Source: Pseudomonas xionganensis (GTDB lineage Bacteria; Pseudomonadota; Gammaproteobacteria; Pseudomonadales; Pseudomonadaceae). From it: DNA of 64,000 nt. A program made the position numbers and the translations under genes. Location: contig NZ_WKJZ01000001.1 of assembly GCF_009763245.1 (NCBI RefSeq), positions 1,132,455 through 1,196,454 on the forward strand. Direction: 5' to 3'. Below, in pieces: positions 25,335 through 34,738 of this stretch; the first letter of the stretch is position 1, and every line of letters begins with the position of its first letter. The notes under the pieces were generated by a model, which searched no databases, was not told the DNA's origin, and saw only the letters and a program-made list of their open reading frames with translations.

Positions 25335-27458
25335 ATGTCCCGCTCTGCATTCTTTGCCCTGGCGCCCCTGAGTGCGTCCCTGCTGTTTGCTGCCCAGGCC
25401 CCAGCTGCCCAGGCCCCGATTGATGACCCATTGCTGCTGCCCGCGCTGGTGATCAGCCATGGCCGGCCCCAGGCGAGCGAGCCGCTCGACGCCCCCAGGC
25501 AGTCACCGCTGACCCTGGTCAGCGATCCCAAGCAGCCGCGCCAGCCGATGCCGGCGGCCGATGGCGCCGACTACCTGAAGACCATTCCCGGCTTTACCGC
25601 CATCCGCAATGGCGGCGCCAATGGCGACCCGGTGTTTCGCGGCCTGTTCGGTTCGCGGCTGAATATCCTCAGTGACGGCGGCCTGATGCTGGGGGCCTGT
25701 CCCAATCGCATGGACGCGCCCACGTCCTACCTGTCGCCGGAAAACTTCGATCGCCTGACCCTGATCAAGGGCCCGCAGACCGTGCTCTGGGGGCCGGGCG
25801 CCTCGGCGGCAACCATCCTCTTCGAGCGCGATACGCCACGCTTCAACGAGCTGGGTGGGCGGCTCGATGGCAGCCTGCTGGCCGGTAGCAACGGCCGCTT
25901 CGACCGTCGCCTGGATGCCACGGCCGGCGGCAGCCAGGGCTATCTGCGCCTGCTGGCCAACCGCGCCCAGGCCGATGACTATGCCGATGGCAATGGCGAC
26001 ACGCTGCCTTCACGCTGGAGCAAGTGGAACAGCGATGTGCTGCTCGGTTGGACACCCAATGCCGACACGCTGATCGAACTCAGTGCCGGCCGGGGTGATG
26101 GCGAGGCCCGCTATGCCGGGCGCGGAATGGATGGCAGCCAGTTTTTGCGCGAGAGCCTGGGCCTGCGCGTGCAACTGGACAACCTTGGCGAGGTTTTCAG
26201 CAGCCTGGAAGGGCAGCTGTATTACAACTACGCCGACCATGTGATGGACAACTTCAGCCTGCGCAGCCCCAACCCGCAGGACGTGATGGTGATGATGCGC
26301 AACCCCATGGCCAGCAATGTCGATCGGCGCACCCTGGGTGGGCGTCTGATTGGCACCTGGAACTGGCAGGACCTTGAGCTCAAGGCCGGCGTCGATGCCC
26401 AGCGCAATGAGCACCGCAAGCGCGCCTCCAGCTTCAATATGATGACCCAGGTGTACACCGACTATGACCAGTTCCGTTGGGACAAGGACGCTGAGTTCCA
26501 CAATTACGGCTTGTTCGGTGAGTTGACCTGGCAGGTCAGCGAACGTGAGCGCTGGGTCACGGGCGCACGGCTGGATCGCGCCGCGGTCAAGGATTACCGG
26601 CAAACCCTGGGCAGCGGCATGACCCTGCGGGCCAACCCCACTGCCGATAAGACCCGCCGCGACACGCTGCCCAGTGGATTTCTGCGTTACGAGCAGGATC
26701 TGCAGCGTCTGCCGGCCACCTGGTATGCCGGCCTCGGTCACAGCCAGCGCTTCCCGGACTACTGGGAACTGTTCTCCGCCAGCCCCGGCCCCATTGGCTT
26801 TGTGCAGCCGATGGAAAGTCTCGACCCGGAAAAGACCACCCAGCTGGACCTGGGCATCAACTACGGCGGTGAAAAACTGCAGGCCTGGGCCTCGGCCTAT
26901 ATTGGTCAGGTGCGTGACTACATCCAGTTCAGCTATGGGCCAGGGATGATGCCCGGGCATGTGCGTTCGCAGGCCAGCAATATCGATGCGCGCATCATGG
27001 GTGGCGAACTGGGCATGAGCTATCGCCTGGACAGCAACTGGCAAACCGATGCCAGCCTGGCCTATGCCTGGGGCAAGAACAGCTCTGATGACCGGCCGCT
27101 GGCGCAGACGCCACCGCTGGAGGCGCGCTTCGGCCTGGCCTATGAGCAGCATGACTGGAGCGCCGGTGCCCTGTGGCGCGTGGTGGCGGCGCAGAACCGC
27201 GTGGATGAGGGCAGGGGCAATGTGGTGGGCAAGGACTTCGGCAGCAGCAGTGGCTTTGCCGTGTTTTCCCTGAACGCGGCCTACCGCATCAGCCCGGAGG
27301 TGAAACTCAGTGCCGGGGTCGACAACCTGTTCGACCGGACCTACAGCGAGCACCTGAACCTGGCCGGCAATGCCGGTTTCGGCTTCTCCATGGACGATCC
27401 TCAGGCGGTCAACGAACCGGGGCGTACGCTATGGACCAAGCTGGATTTCAGTTTCTGA
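25335..27458 (+). CDS. oprC: TonB-dependent copper receptor OprC
   Basis: 707 residues from ATG 25335 with a GGAAAG site. Signal peptide to about residue 26, plug domain (about 55-165; the family sequence F-R-G-L-F-G-S-R-L-N-I-L) and a 22-strand barrel that ends in F (LWTKLDFSF). The copper ligands described for P. aeruginosa OprC, a CxxxM and an HxM motif, appear at C122-PNR-M126 and H302-V-M304. That agreement separates it from siderophore receptors. It takes up copper across the outer membrane using TonB energy. It is the last gene of the copper cluster and ends at a perfect REP hairpin. Confidence 0.94.
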   Translation: MSRSAFFALAPLSASLLFAAQAPAAQAPIDDPLLLPALVISHGRPQASEPLDAPRQSPLTLVSDPKQPRQPMPAADGADYLKTIPGFTAIRNGGANGDPVFRGLFGSRLNILSDGGLMLGACPNRMDAPTSYLSPENFDRLTLIKGPQTVLWGPGASAATILFERDTPRFNELGGRLDGSLLAGSNGRFDRRLDATAGGSQGYLRLLANRAQADDYADGNGDTLPSRWSKWNSDVLLGWTPNADTLIELSAGRGDGEARYAGRGMDGSQFLRESLGLRVQLDNLGEVFSSLEGQLYYNYADHVMDNFSLRSPNPQDVMVMMRNPMASNVDRRTLGGRLIGTWNWQDLELKAGVDAQRNEHRKRASSFNMMTQVYTDYDQFRWDKDAEFHNYGLFGELTWQVSERERWVTGARLDRAAVKDYRQTLGSGMTLRANPTADKTRRDTLPSGFLRYEQDLQRLPATWYAGLGHSQRFPDYWELFSASPGPIGFVQPMESLDPEKTTQLDLGINYGGEKLQAWASAYIGQVRDYIQFSYGPGMMPGHVRSQASNIDARIMGGELGMSYRLDSNWQTDASLAYAWGKNSSDDRPLAQTPPLEARFGLAYEQHDWSAGALWRVVAAQNRVDEGRGNVVGKDFGSSSGFAVFSLNAAYRISPEVKLSAGVDNLFDRTYSEHLNLAGNAGFGFSMDDPQAVNEPGRTLWTKLDFSF

Positions 27459-27484
27459 TTCGGCTGCGCGCTGGTTAAGACCCC

Positions 27485-27538
27485 GTAGGAGCGGGCCATG
27501 CCCGCGATCAACCCTTCGCGGGCATGGCCCGCTCCTAC
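27485..27538. repeat. REP palindrome (GTAGGAGCGGGC family), perfect 22-bp stem
   Basis: The left arm at 27485-27506 and right arm at 27517-27538 are exact complements over 22 bases, with a 10-nt loop. It lies between the convergent ends of oprC and the deaminase gene, where it can end transcription from both sides. Related copy at 15187-15260. Confidence 0.88.
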
Positions 27539-27553
27539 GCTATTGCGTCCGCC

Positions 27554-28552
<999 letters not shown>

Positions 28553-29137
28553 CTACAGGCGCTGTACCCGGCTGCGCCCACGGCTGAGGTTGGCCAGCAA
28601 CTGCTCCAGCGCGCTCACATGGGCCTCAGGTAGGGCCAGCTGCAGCAGGGCGCCTTCGGCGTCGAAGGTTTCGCTTTCCAGCAGGGCCTGCAGCTCATCC
28701 AGGCGCGCCTTGAGCAGGGGCAGCTCGGCAAAGCTGCAGTGCAATTGGCAGCGGCTGCGCAGCACCTGTTCCACCGCCTGGCCGCTCTGCAAACACTTGG
28801 CCGCGCTGCCGCCATAGGCCCGGGCCAGGCCTCCGGTGCCCAGCTGAATGCCGCCGTACCAGCGGATCACCAGCACCACCACCTGATCGAAACCCTGGCC
28901 TTCGATGGCGGCGAGGATCGGCCGGCCAGCGGTGCCGCCGGGCTCGCCGTCGTCGCTGAAACGGTACTGGGCGCCGACCTTCCAGGCCCAGCAGTTGTGT
29001 GAGGCCGAGCCGTCGCTATGGGCCTGGATAAAGGCCTGGGCGGCGGCGGGGGAGTCGACGGGGGCGGCCAGGGCGAGGAAACGGCTCTTGCGAATTTCTT
29101 CCTGGTACTGGCAGGGGCTGAGCAGATTGAGGGTCAT
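28553..29137 (-). CDS. yigZ: YigZ/IMPACT family protein
   Basis: 194 residues. The IMPACT-domain signature is RFSDDGEPGGTAGRPIL (about residues 55-71) with the following V-V-L-V-I-R-W-Y-G-G-I-Q-L-G-T-G-G-L; the C-terminal part is the DUF1949 domain. The family fold resembles ribosomal S5 domain 2 and binds RNA or peptides; in eukaryotes IMPACT inhibits GCN2, in bacteria the role is unknown. It is transcribed away from roxS and reads toward the deaminase gene. Confidence 0.92.
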   Translation of the reverse strand: MTLNLLSPCQYQEEIRKSRFLALAAPVDSPAAAQAFIQAHSDGSASHNCWAWKVGAQYRFSDDGEPGGTAGRPILAAIEGQGFDQVVVLVIRWYGGIQLGTGGLARAYGGSAAKCLQSGQAVEQVLRSRCQLHCSFAELPLLKARLDELQALLESETFDAEGALLQLALPEAHVSALEQLLANLSRGRSRVQRL

Positions 29138-29213
29138 GCTGGCGATTATGCGCCTTGCTCGGTGTCGGGTGAACTCGCCTGCGGCGTGTTGCCGCAGTAG
29201 GACAGTCCTAAGC

Positions 29214-29242
29214 CCGACAGGCTCCCAGGCCTTGGTTATACT
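29214..29242 (+). promoter_or_regulatory. Candidate sigma-70 promoter of roxS
   Basis: CCGACA, a 17-nt spacer, then TATACT. The -10 element matches the consensus at 5 of 6 positions and the -35 at 4 of 6. It lies 36 nt before the roxS start codon, in the gap divergent from yigZ. Confidence 0.45.
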
Positions 29243-29277
29243 TCGGCCGCCCGGTTCACGCGCTTTATGGAGTGTCT

Positions 29278-30531
29278 ATGCTCGCACCCGTGCAGTTACT
29301 CTCGGCCAGCCGGCAAAACCTCTGGCGTCTGACCCTGATCCGTATTCTGGTACTGGCCGCCCAGGCCGGCTCGGTGGGGCTGGCTTACAAGTCCGGGCTG
29401 TTGCCGCTGCCCTGGCAGGCCCTGAGCATCACCCTGCTGGTGTCCCTGCTGCTGTGTCTGGGCACTGCCTTGCGCCTGCGCGGTCCCTGGCCGGTGACCG
29501 AGCAGGAATATGCCCTGCAGCTGGGCTGCGACCTGGTCATCCATAGCGTGCTTCTGTACTACACCGGGGGCTCGACGAACCCCTTCGTGTCCTATTACCT
29601 GGTGCCGCTGACCATCGCTGCGGCGACCCTGCCCTGGCTCTATACCATTGTCCTGTCCGGCCTGGCCCTGGCCGGCTATACCCTGTTGCTGGTCTGGACC
29701 CACCCCTTGGAAGTGCCGCCTGGCCCTCGCGACAGCCTGCTGATCTACGGCATGTGGCTGAGTTTTGCTCTGGCTGCGGGGCTGATCACCTTCTTCGTGG
29801 CCAAGATGGCCGAGGAGTTGCGCCGTCAGGAGGAGTTGCGCGCCGAGCGCCGTGAGGAGGGCATGCGCGATCAGCAGTTGCTGGCCGTGGCCACCCAGGC
29901 CGCCGGCGCGGCCCATGAGCTGGGCACGCCCCTGGCGACCATGAGCGTGCTGATCAAGGAGCTGCGCCGCGAACATCAGGAGCCAACCCTGCAGGAAGAC
30001 CTGGCGCTGCTGCAGGAGCAGGTCAAGCTGTGCAAGGAGACCCTGCAGCAACTGGTGCGCGCCGCTGAGGCCGACCGGCGCCAGGCGGTGGTCGAGCAGT
30101 CCTGCGTGGAGTGGCTGGAGGCGGCGCTCAAGCGCTGGCACCTGATGCGCCCCGAGGCCAGCTATCGCTATCAGTGCCTGGGCCGTGGCACGCCACCGCG
30201 ACTGATGCCGCCCACCGACCTGACCCAGGCCCTGCTCAACCTGCTCAACAATGCCGCCGATGCCTGCCCGGACAACCTTGATATTCGTCTGGACTGGGAT
30301 CACCAGTGGCTGCGCCTGAGCATCCGCGACTTCGGTGCCGGGGTGCCCCTGGCCATCGCCGAACAGCTGGGTCGGCCCTTCTTTACCACCAAGGGCAAGG
30401 GCTTCGGCCTGGGCCTGTTTCTCAGCCAGGCCAGCGTCACCCGTGCCGGTGGCACGGTTAAGTTGTATAACCACGAAGAAGGCGGCACCCTGACCGAGTT
30501 GAAGCTGCCCCGTGCCTATGGCCGAGGTTGA
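29278..30531 (+). CDS. roxS: Redox sensor histidine kinase RoxS (RegB/PrrB family)
   Basis: 417 residues from ATG 29278. Six membrane helices lie between about residues 18 and 175, with the quinone-binding heptad GGSTNPF at 97-103 in the loop as in RegB. The phospho-acceptor is H213 in AAGAAHELGTPLA, and the ATPase domain has N, G1 (DFGAGV) and G2 (GFGLGLF) boxes. RegB-type kinases read the redox state of ubiquinone or a cytosolic cysteine and control alternative oxidases. In Pseudomonas RoxS/RoxR responds to cyanide and respiration block. The response regulator follows 105 nt downstream. Confidence 0.94.
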   Translation: MLAPVQLLSASRQNLWRLTLIRILVLAAQAGSVGLAYKSGLLPLPWQALSITLLVSLLLCLGTALRLRGPWPVTEQEYALQLGCDLVIHSVLLYYTGGSTNPFVSYYLVPLTIAAATLPWLYTIVLSGLALAGYTLLLVWTHPLEVPPGPRDSLLIYGMWLSFALAAGLITFFVAKMAEELRRQEELRAERREEGMRDQQLLAVATQAAGAAHELGTPLATMSVLIKELRREHQEPTLQEDLALLQEQVKLCKETLQQLVRAAEADRRQAVVEQSCVEWLEAALKRWHLMRPEASYRYQCLGRGTPPRLMPPTDLTQALLNLLNNAADACPDNLDIRLDWDHQWLRLSIRDFGAGVPLAIAEQLGRPFFTTKGKGFGLGLFLSQASVTRAGGTVKLYNHEEGGTLTELKLPRAYGRG

Positions 30532-30565
30532 GCTAGAAGTCGCATGGCGACGCCATCAATTTTGT

Positions 30566-30586
30566 CCTTCTCCCTGTGGGAGAAGG
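30566..30586. repeat. Short hairpin repeat between roxS and roxR
   Basis: CCTTCTCCC and GGGAGAAGG form a perfect 9-bp stem with a 3-nt loop, followed by GTGGCGCGCAGCGACGGATG, a string often seen with this hairpin in pseudomonad genomes as a dispersed repeat. It splits the roxS-roxR pair and could lower read-through or set mRNA ends. Confidence 0.65.
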
Positions 30587-30636
30587 TGGCGCGCAGCGAC
30601 GGATGAGGGCGGCATGTCTGTTAGGAGAGATTGCGT

Positions 30637-31197
30637 ATGAGTGACGAAGTCCTGTTCGACGGCGACGAACAACCCCACCTGCTGCTGGTGGACGACGACC
30701 CCACCTTTACCCGGGTCATGGCCCGGGCCATGAGTCGTCGCGGCCTGCGTGTCTCCACTGCGGGCTCGGCGGAAGAGGGCCTGGCCCTGGCCGAGCAGGA
30801 TATGCCCGACTACGCGGTGCTGGATCTGAAGATGGAGGGCGACTCCGGCCTGGTGCTGCTGCCCAAGCTGCTGGAGCTGGATGCCGAGATGCGCGTGGTG
30901 ATCCTCACCGGCTATTCAAGCATTGCCACCGCAGTTGAGGCGATCAAGCGCGGCGCCTGCAACTACCTGTGCAAGCCGGCCGATGCCGATGACGTGCTGG
31001 CTGCGCTGCTGACCCAGCATGCCGATCTGGACAGCCTGGTGCCGGACAACCCGATGTCGGTGGACCGCCTGCAGTGGGAGCATATCCAGCGTGTACTGAC
31101 CGAACACGAAGGCAATATCTCCGCCACCGCCCGCGCCCTGGGCATGCATCGGCGTACCCTGCAGCGCAAGCTGCAGAAGCGTCCGGTTAGGCGCTGA
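30637..31197 (+). CDS. roxR: Response regulator RoxR (RegA/PrrA family)
   Basis: 186 residues from ATG 30637 (GGAGAG site upstream; a TTG two codons earlier is less likely). Receiver domain with D19-D20-D21 and phospho-acceptor D63, then the proline-containing linker and a short Fis-type helix-turn-helix at the C-terminus (EGNISATARALGMHRRTLQR). RegA/PrrA/RoxR proteins activate terminal oxidase genes. This is the cognate partner of RoxS. Compared with most two-domain regulators the DNA-binding part is very short, as is normal in this family. Confidence 0.95.
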   Translation: MSDEVLFDGDEQPHLLLVDDDPTFTRVMARAMSRRGLRVSTAGSAEEGLALAEQDMPDYAVLDLKMEGDSGLVLLPKLLELDAEMRVVILTGYSSIATAVEAIKRGACNYLCKPADADDVLAALLTQHADLDSLVPDNPMSVDRLQWEHIQRVLTEHEGNISATARALGMHRRTLQRKLQKRPVRR

Positions 31198-31220
31198 ATA
31201 AGGCGAAAAAAGCTCTCCTG

Positions 31221-31248
31221 AAAGCCTGCTGAAAGCTTGGCAGGCTTT
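31221..31248 (+). terminator. Hairpin after roxR, weak terminator candidate
   Basis: AAAGCCTGC and GCAGGCTTT form a perfect 9-bp stem with a 10-nt loop. It begins 24 nt after the roxR stop. The T-run is only three bases, so termination may be partial. Confidence 0.5.
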
Positions 31249-31295
31249 GCCCCTGATATGCTGCGCGGCCCTGCTTTGCTCTTTTGGGAACCGCC

Positions 31296-32237
31296 ATGCT
31301 CGCCATCCTTCAGCAAACCCTCGCGGTGACCGCGCCGGTCTTCTCCATGCTGTTTCTCGGCGTGGCACTCAAGCGCTGGGGATTGATCGATGCGGCCTTT
31401 ATCAATACCGCCTCGACCCTGGTGTTTCGCGGCACCCTGCCGACCCTGCTGTTTCTCGGTATCGTCAACGCCGACCTGAGTCGCGCCCTGCAACCCGCGT
31501 TGCTGCTGTATTTCCTGCTGGCCACCATCGCCTGCTTTCTCCTGGCCTGGGGCTGGTCGCTATGGCGCTGCCCGCGGGAGGATCGCGGGGTCTATACCCA
31601 GGGTGCCTTTCGCGGCAACAACGGCATTATCGGCCTGGCCCTGGCCACCAGCATGTATGGCGACTATGGCCTGTCGCTGGGGGCGGTGCTCGGCGGCCTG
31701 GTGATTCTCAGCTACAACACGCTGTCGGCCATCGTCCTGGCCATCTACAGCCCAGAGGCCAAGACCGACCCCTGGAGTCTGCTCAAGAGTGTGCTCGGCA
31801 ACCCGTTGATCATCGGTGTGCTGGCGGCCATTCCCTTTGCCTGGTGGCAGATTCCGCTGCCCCAGTGGCTGCTGGTCTCCGGTGGGTACTTCGCCAAGAT
31901 GAGCCTGCCCCTGGCGCTGATCTGCATTGGTGGCACCCTGACCCTGGCCTCGCTGCGCGAGGGCAGTGGGGTGGCCCTGAGTTCCAGTCTGCTCAAGGTC
32001 TTCTGGCTGCCCCTGCTGGCCACCCTGGGCGCCTGGTTCTGGGGCTTTCGCGAGGCGGAGCTGGCGATCCTGTTTCTCTACTTCGTCAGCCCCACGGCGG
32101 CGGCCAGCTTTGTCATGGCCAAGGCGGTGGGGGCCAATCACCAGCTGGCGGCAGTGATTATCGTGATCACCACCCTGGCCTCGGTGCTCAGCACCAATAT
32201 CGGCTTGTTCGCCTTGCAATGGGCAGGGTGGATCTAG
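31296..32237 (+). CDS. AEC-family transporter (auxin efflux carrier type permease)
   Basis: 313 residues from ATG 31296 with a GGGAA site. About ten membrane helices in two five-helix halves; the N-terminal segment LAILQQTLAVTAPVFSMLFL and the internal F-R-G-N-N-G-I-I-G-L-A-L are typical of the Mem_trans/AEC family. Bacterial members move malonate, malate or other organic acids. Substrate unknown here. It follows roxR in the same direction behind a weak hairpin. Confidence 0.9.
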   Translation: MLAILQQTLAVTAPVFSMLFLGVALKRWGLIDAAFINTASTLVFRGTLPTLLFLGIVNADLSRALQPALLLYFLLATIACFLLAWGWSLWRCPREDRGVYTQGAFRGNNGIIGLALATSMYGDYGLSLGAVLGGLVILSYNTLSAIVLAIYSPEAKTDPWSLLKSVLGNPLIIGVLAAIPFAWWQIPLPQWLLVSGGYFAKMSLPLALICIGGTLTLASLREGSGVALSSSLLKVFWLPLLATLGAWFWGFREAELAILFLYFVSPTAAASFVMAKAVGANHQLAAVIIVITTLASVLSTNIGLFALQWAGWI

Positions 32238-32248
32238 GACTAATGGGC

Positions 32249-33103
32249 TCAATGGGCATTGGGCGGCAATTGCCTGAGCTGTTGTGCGTAGCGCTGGCGT
32301 AGGTCTGCTGGTAGCCAGCGCTCGTAGCTGCTGCGAAAGATTTGCCGATGCGCCTGGTCGTGTAACAGGCCTTCAAGCGCGGCGAAGACACGGTCGGTTT
32401 CCGGGCTGCGGGTACAGCTAAAACGCCCAGGCAATAAAGCGTCGCCACCGGCTATGGGGTAGAAGCGCAGGTGTTGATGGTTTTGCGAGTAATAGACGAT
32501 TTCGTTGGGGTAGCCGAAGCCGTAGTCGATACGCTTATGATCCAGCATGTCGAATAGCGCGCGCGTGGAGTCTCCTTGGTAAATACGCGTCAGGCTGTCT
32601 CGACCCGCATCATGTGCTTGCCGCAGGAACTGGTCGATCTGCGCGCCGTAACTGCGATGATTGGCCAGGCCAGGGCGCAACTCCGGGTTGGCCAGGAGCC
32701 TGTCCAGTTCAACCTGGCCTGCCTGGTTGAGGTAGGGCGTTAGATCCCCGGTTTTGTCCTGATGGATGACCAGCCCCAGAGGCATCAGGTAGCCATAGGG
32801 CGAGGTAAAGCGCAGGTAAGTCTCGCGTTCGGGGGTCTTGAAGGCGGCAATCAAGCAGTAGGGGCCACCCTGGCTAGCAAGGTGCATGGCGCGGCTCCAG
32901 GGCAGGATCTGCTCGGAGAACTGGTACTCGGGCAGGGCCTGCCTGAGATAGTCGTAGAGGGCATTGATATAGCCCTGGTTGGCATGTGGGCCCCGGTGGA
33001 TAGCCATGGGCGGGAACTCCGCCCCCAGCCATATGACCCGTTCTGCCTGCGCGATGTTGAGGGTGGACAGCGCTGCCAGTAACAGTCCAAGCAGCCGTTT
33101 CAT
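32249..33103 (-). CDS. Orphan periplasmic solute-binding-type protein
   Basis: 284 residues from ATG 33103, with a signal peptide cut near A20 (NIAQA). The fold resembles family-3 binding proteins: W-L-G-A-E-F-P-P-M, I-L-P-W-S-R-A-M-H-L-A, then a second lobe ending in Y-E-R-W-L-P-A-D-L-R. The P-W-x-R-A motif is shared with the orphan protein at 11973. It matches the TIGR02285-like group of uncharacterised proteins. No permease is nearby. It converges with the AEC gene, only 11 nt between the stops. Confidence 0.8.
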   Translation of the reverse strand: MKRLLGLLLAALSTLNIAQAERVIWLGAEFPPMAIHRGPHANQGYINALYDYLRQALPEYQFSEQILPWSRAMHLASQGGPYCLIAAFKTPERETYLRFTSPYGYLMPLGLVIHQDKTGDLTPYLNQAGQVELDRLLANPELRPGLANHRSYGAQIDQFLRQAHDAGRDSLTRIYQGDSTRALFDMLDHKRIDYGFGYPNEIVYYSQNHQHLRFYPIAGGDALLPGRFSCTRSPETDRVFAALEGLLHDQAHRQIFRSSYERWLPADLRQRYAQQLRQLPPNAH

Positions 33104-33171
33104 GAGGAACCTATAAGCGATGGTCGAAGGTTCCATTCAGTCTAGTCGTCTGCGTGTTCCGCTGCGCCAAA

Positions 33172-33549
33172 CTAGGAGGATTGTTCGGTTTCGATGACTT
33201 CCTGGGCCGCACGAAAGGCGTCGATGGCCGCTGGTACCCCGGCATAGACCGCGCAGTGCAGCAGCGCTTCGCGGATCTCGGCCACCGTGCAGCCATTGTT
33301 CAGGGCGCCGCGTACATGGCCCTTGAGTTCCTGCGGGCATTTCAGGGCGGTGAGGGCGGCCAGGGTGATCAGGCTGCGGGTCTTGCGGTCCAGGCCCTCG
33401 CGGGTCCACACGCCGCCCCAGGCGTGTTCATTGACGAAGTCCTGCAGCGGCTGGGTAAAGTCGGTCGCGTTATTCAGCGCGCGGTCGACAAAGGCATCGC
33501 CCATTACCTCGCGGCGTACTTGCAGTCCCTGTTCGCGGTCGTTATTCAT
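33172..33549 (-). CDS. Carboxymuconolactone decarboxylase family protein (PcaC-like)
   Basis: 125 residues. The CMD signature is L-K-G-H-V-R-G-A-L-N-N-G-C-T-V-A-E-I-R-E (about 75-94) with C-A-V-Y-A-G-V-P-A-A after it, which is the PcaC type (gamma-carboxymuconolactone decarboxylase of the protocatechuate branch of the beta-ketoadipate pathway) rather than the CxxC peroxidase type AhpD. No other pca gene is near, so the pathway role is uncertain. It lies 2 nt after the exchanger gene in the same direction. Confidence 0.85.
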   Translation of the reverse strand: MNNDREQGLQVRREVMGDAFVDRALNNATDFTQPLQDFVNEHAWGGVWTREGLDRKTRSLITLAALTALKCPQELKGHVRGALNNGCTVAEIREALLHCAVYAGVPAAIDAFRAAQEVIETEQSS

Positions 33550-33551
33550 GC

Positions 33552-34652
33552 TCAGACGGCCTCGTCGCGCTGTTTGTGCCAGGCACGCCCGGCAATGATC
33601 ACCAGGGTGATGGCCGTCAGCGGCAGGGCGTAGCCGAGCATGGCGTCACCGAATACCTCGGCGAACGGGCGTCCGGTCGAGGACAGCACCAGGTAAACCG
33701 TATAGGCCACGTAATAGGCGAGAAACAGCAGACCTTCCCAGCGGTTGATGCGGTAACCGGCGAAGAAGATCGGCAGGCAGGCCACGGCCACGGCAATCAT
33801 GACCGGGAAGTCGAAGGCCAGGGCGTTGGCCGCCACGGCCACGGCCTGGGGCGACACCAGGGCGGTCAGGCCCAGTACGCAGAGCAGGTTGAAGATATTG
33901 CTGCCGACGATATTGCCCACGGCGATATCGCGCTCGCCCTTGAAGGCCGCGATGATCGAGGTCGCCAGCTCCGGCAGCGAGGTGCCGATGGCGATCACGG
34001 TCAGGCCGATCACCAGCTCCGACAGGCCCAGGGCGCGGGCCAGGCTGACGGCCCCCTCAACAAGGAAATTGGAACCGGCCACCAGCAGCACTAGACCGGC
34101 AATGATCAGCCCCAGGTTGATGGCCCAGGCATGGGGTTTGGCCGGCTCATCCAGGCCGAACTCCTTGACGAACTCATCATCTGCTTCAGCGGCGCTCTTA
34201 TCACGGCGCGAGCTGATGACCAGAAAGGCGGTATAGCTGACGACACCGGCGAACAGCAGCAGCCCTTCCAGGCGGCTCAGGGCGCCGTCCCACGCCAGGG
34301 CGTAGACCACCAGGCTGGCACCGATCATGATCGGCACGTCCAGGCGGATCAGCTGGCGGGAGACAATCAGTGGTGCGACCAGGGCGGTGGCGCCCAGTAC
34401 CAGCAAGACGTTGGCGATATTGCTGCCGATCACGTTGCCGATGGCCAGGTCGCCGCTGCCATTAAAGGCCGCCTGCACGCTGACCGCAGTTTCCGGGGCG
34501 CTGGTACCGAAGGCCACCACGGTCAGACCGATCACCAGGGGCGAGATGCCGAACTGGGCGGCCAGCTTGGCGGCGCCGCGTACCAGCACTTCTGCGCCGG
34601 CAACCAGCAGCACCAGGCCGGCGATCAGGTAAACAAAGGTCATCAGGGTCAT
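33552..34652 (-). CDS. Calcium/sodium exchanger (CaCA family, YrbG-like)
   Basis: 366 residues from ATG 34652. Two homologous halves of five helices each carry the alpha repeats: V-V-A-F-G-T-S-A-P-E-T-A-V-S with G-N-V-I-G-S-N-I-A-N in the first and I-A-I-G-T-S-L-P-E-L-A-T-S with G-N-I-V-G-S-N-I-F-N in the second. A charged cytoplasmic loop (about 150-175) links them. The family exchanges Ca2+ for Na+ or H+ across the inner membrane. In many proteobacteria yrbG sits by kdsD; here it is apart from kdsD, which is at 58.4 kb. Confidence 0.93.
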   Translation of the reverse strand: MTLMTFVYLIAGLVLLVAGAEVLVRGAAKLAAQFGISPLVIGLTVVAFGTSAPETAVSVQAAFNGSGDLAIGNVIGSNIANVLLVLGATALVAPLIVSRQLIRLDVPIMIGASLVVYALAWDGALSRLEGLLLFAGVVSYTAFLVISSRRDKSAAEADDEFVKEFGLDEPAKPHAWAINLGLIIAGLVLLVAGSNFLVEGAVSLARALGLSELVIGLTVIAIGTSLPELATSIIAAFKGERDIAVGNIVGSNIFNLLCVLGLTALVSPQAVAVAANALAFDFPVMIAVAVACLPIFFAGYRINRWEGLLFLAYYVAYTVYLVLSSTGRPFAEVFGDAMLGYALPLTAITLVIIAGRAWHKQRDEAV

Positions 34653-34738
34653 TGCAGGGGGCTCCATAAAAGTGGCGCTAGTTTAATCATCCCGTGTAGG
34701 GCTGCCAGTGCCGGCTGTATCTTTATTTATCTGTGGCG

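Noticed and set aside
31247..32302. A 351-codon frame overlapping the AEC transporter in another phase
   Set aside because: No membrane pattern or family resemblance; the 31296-32237 frame has ten helices and AEC motifs.
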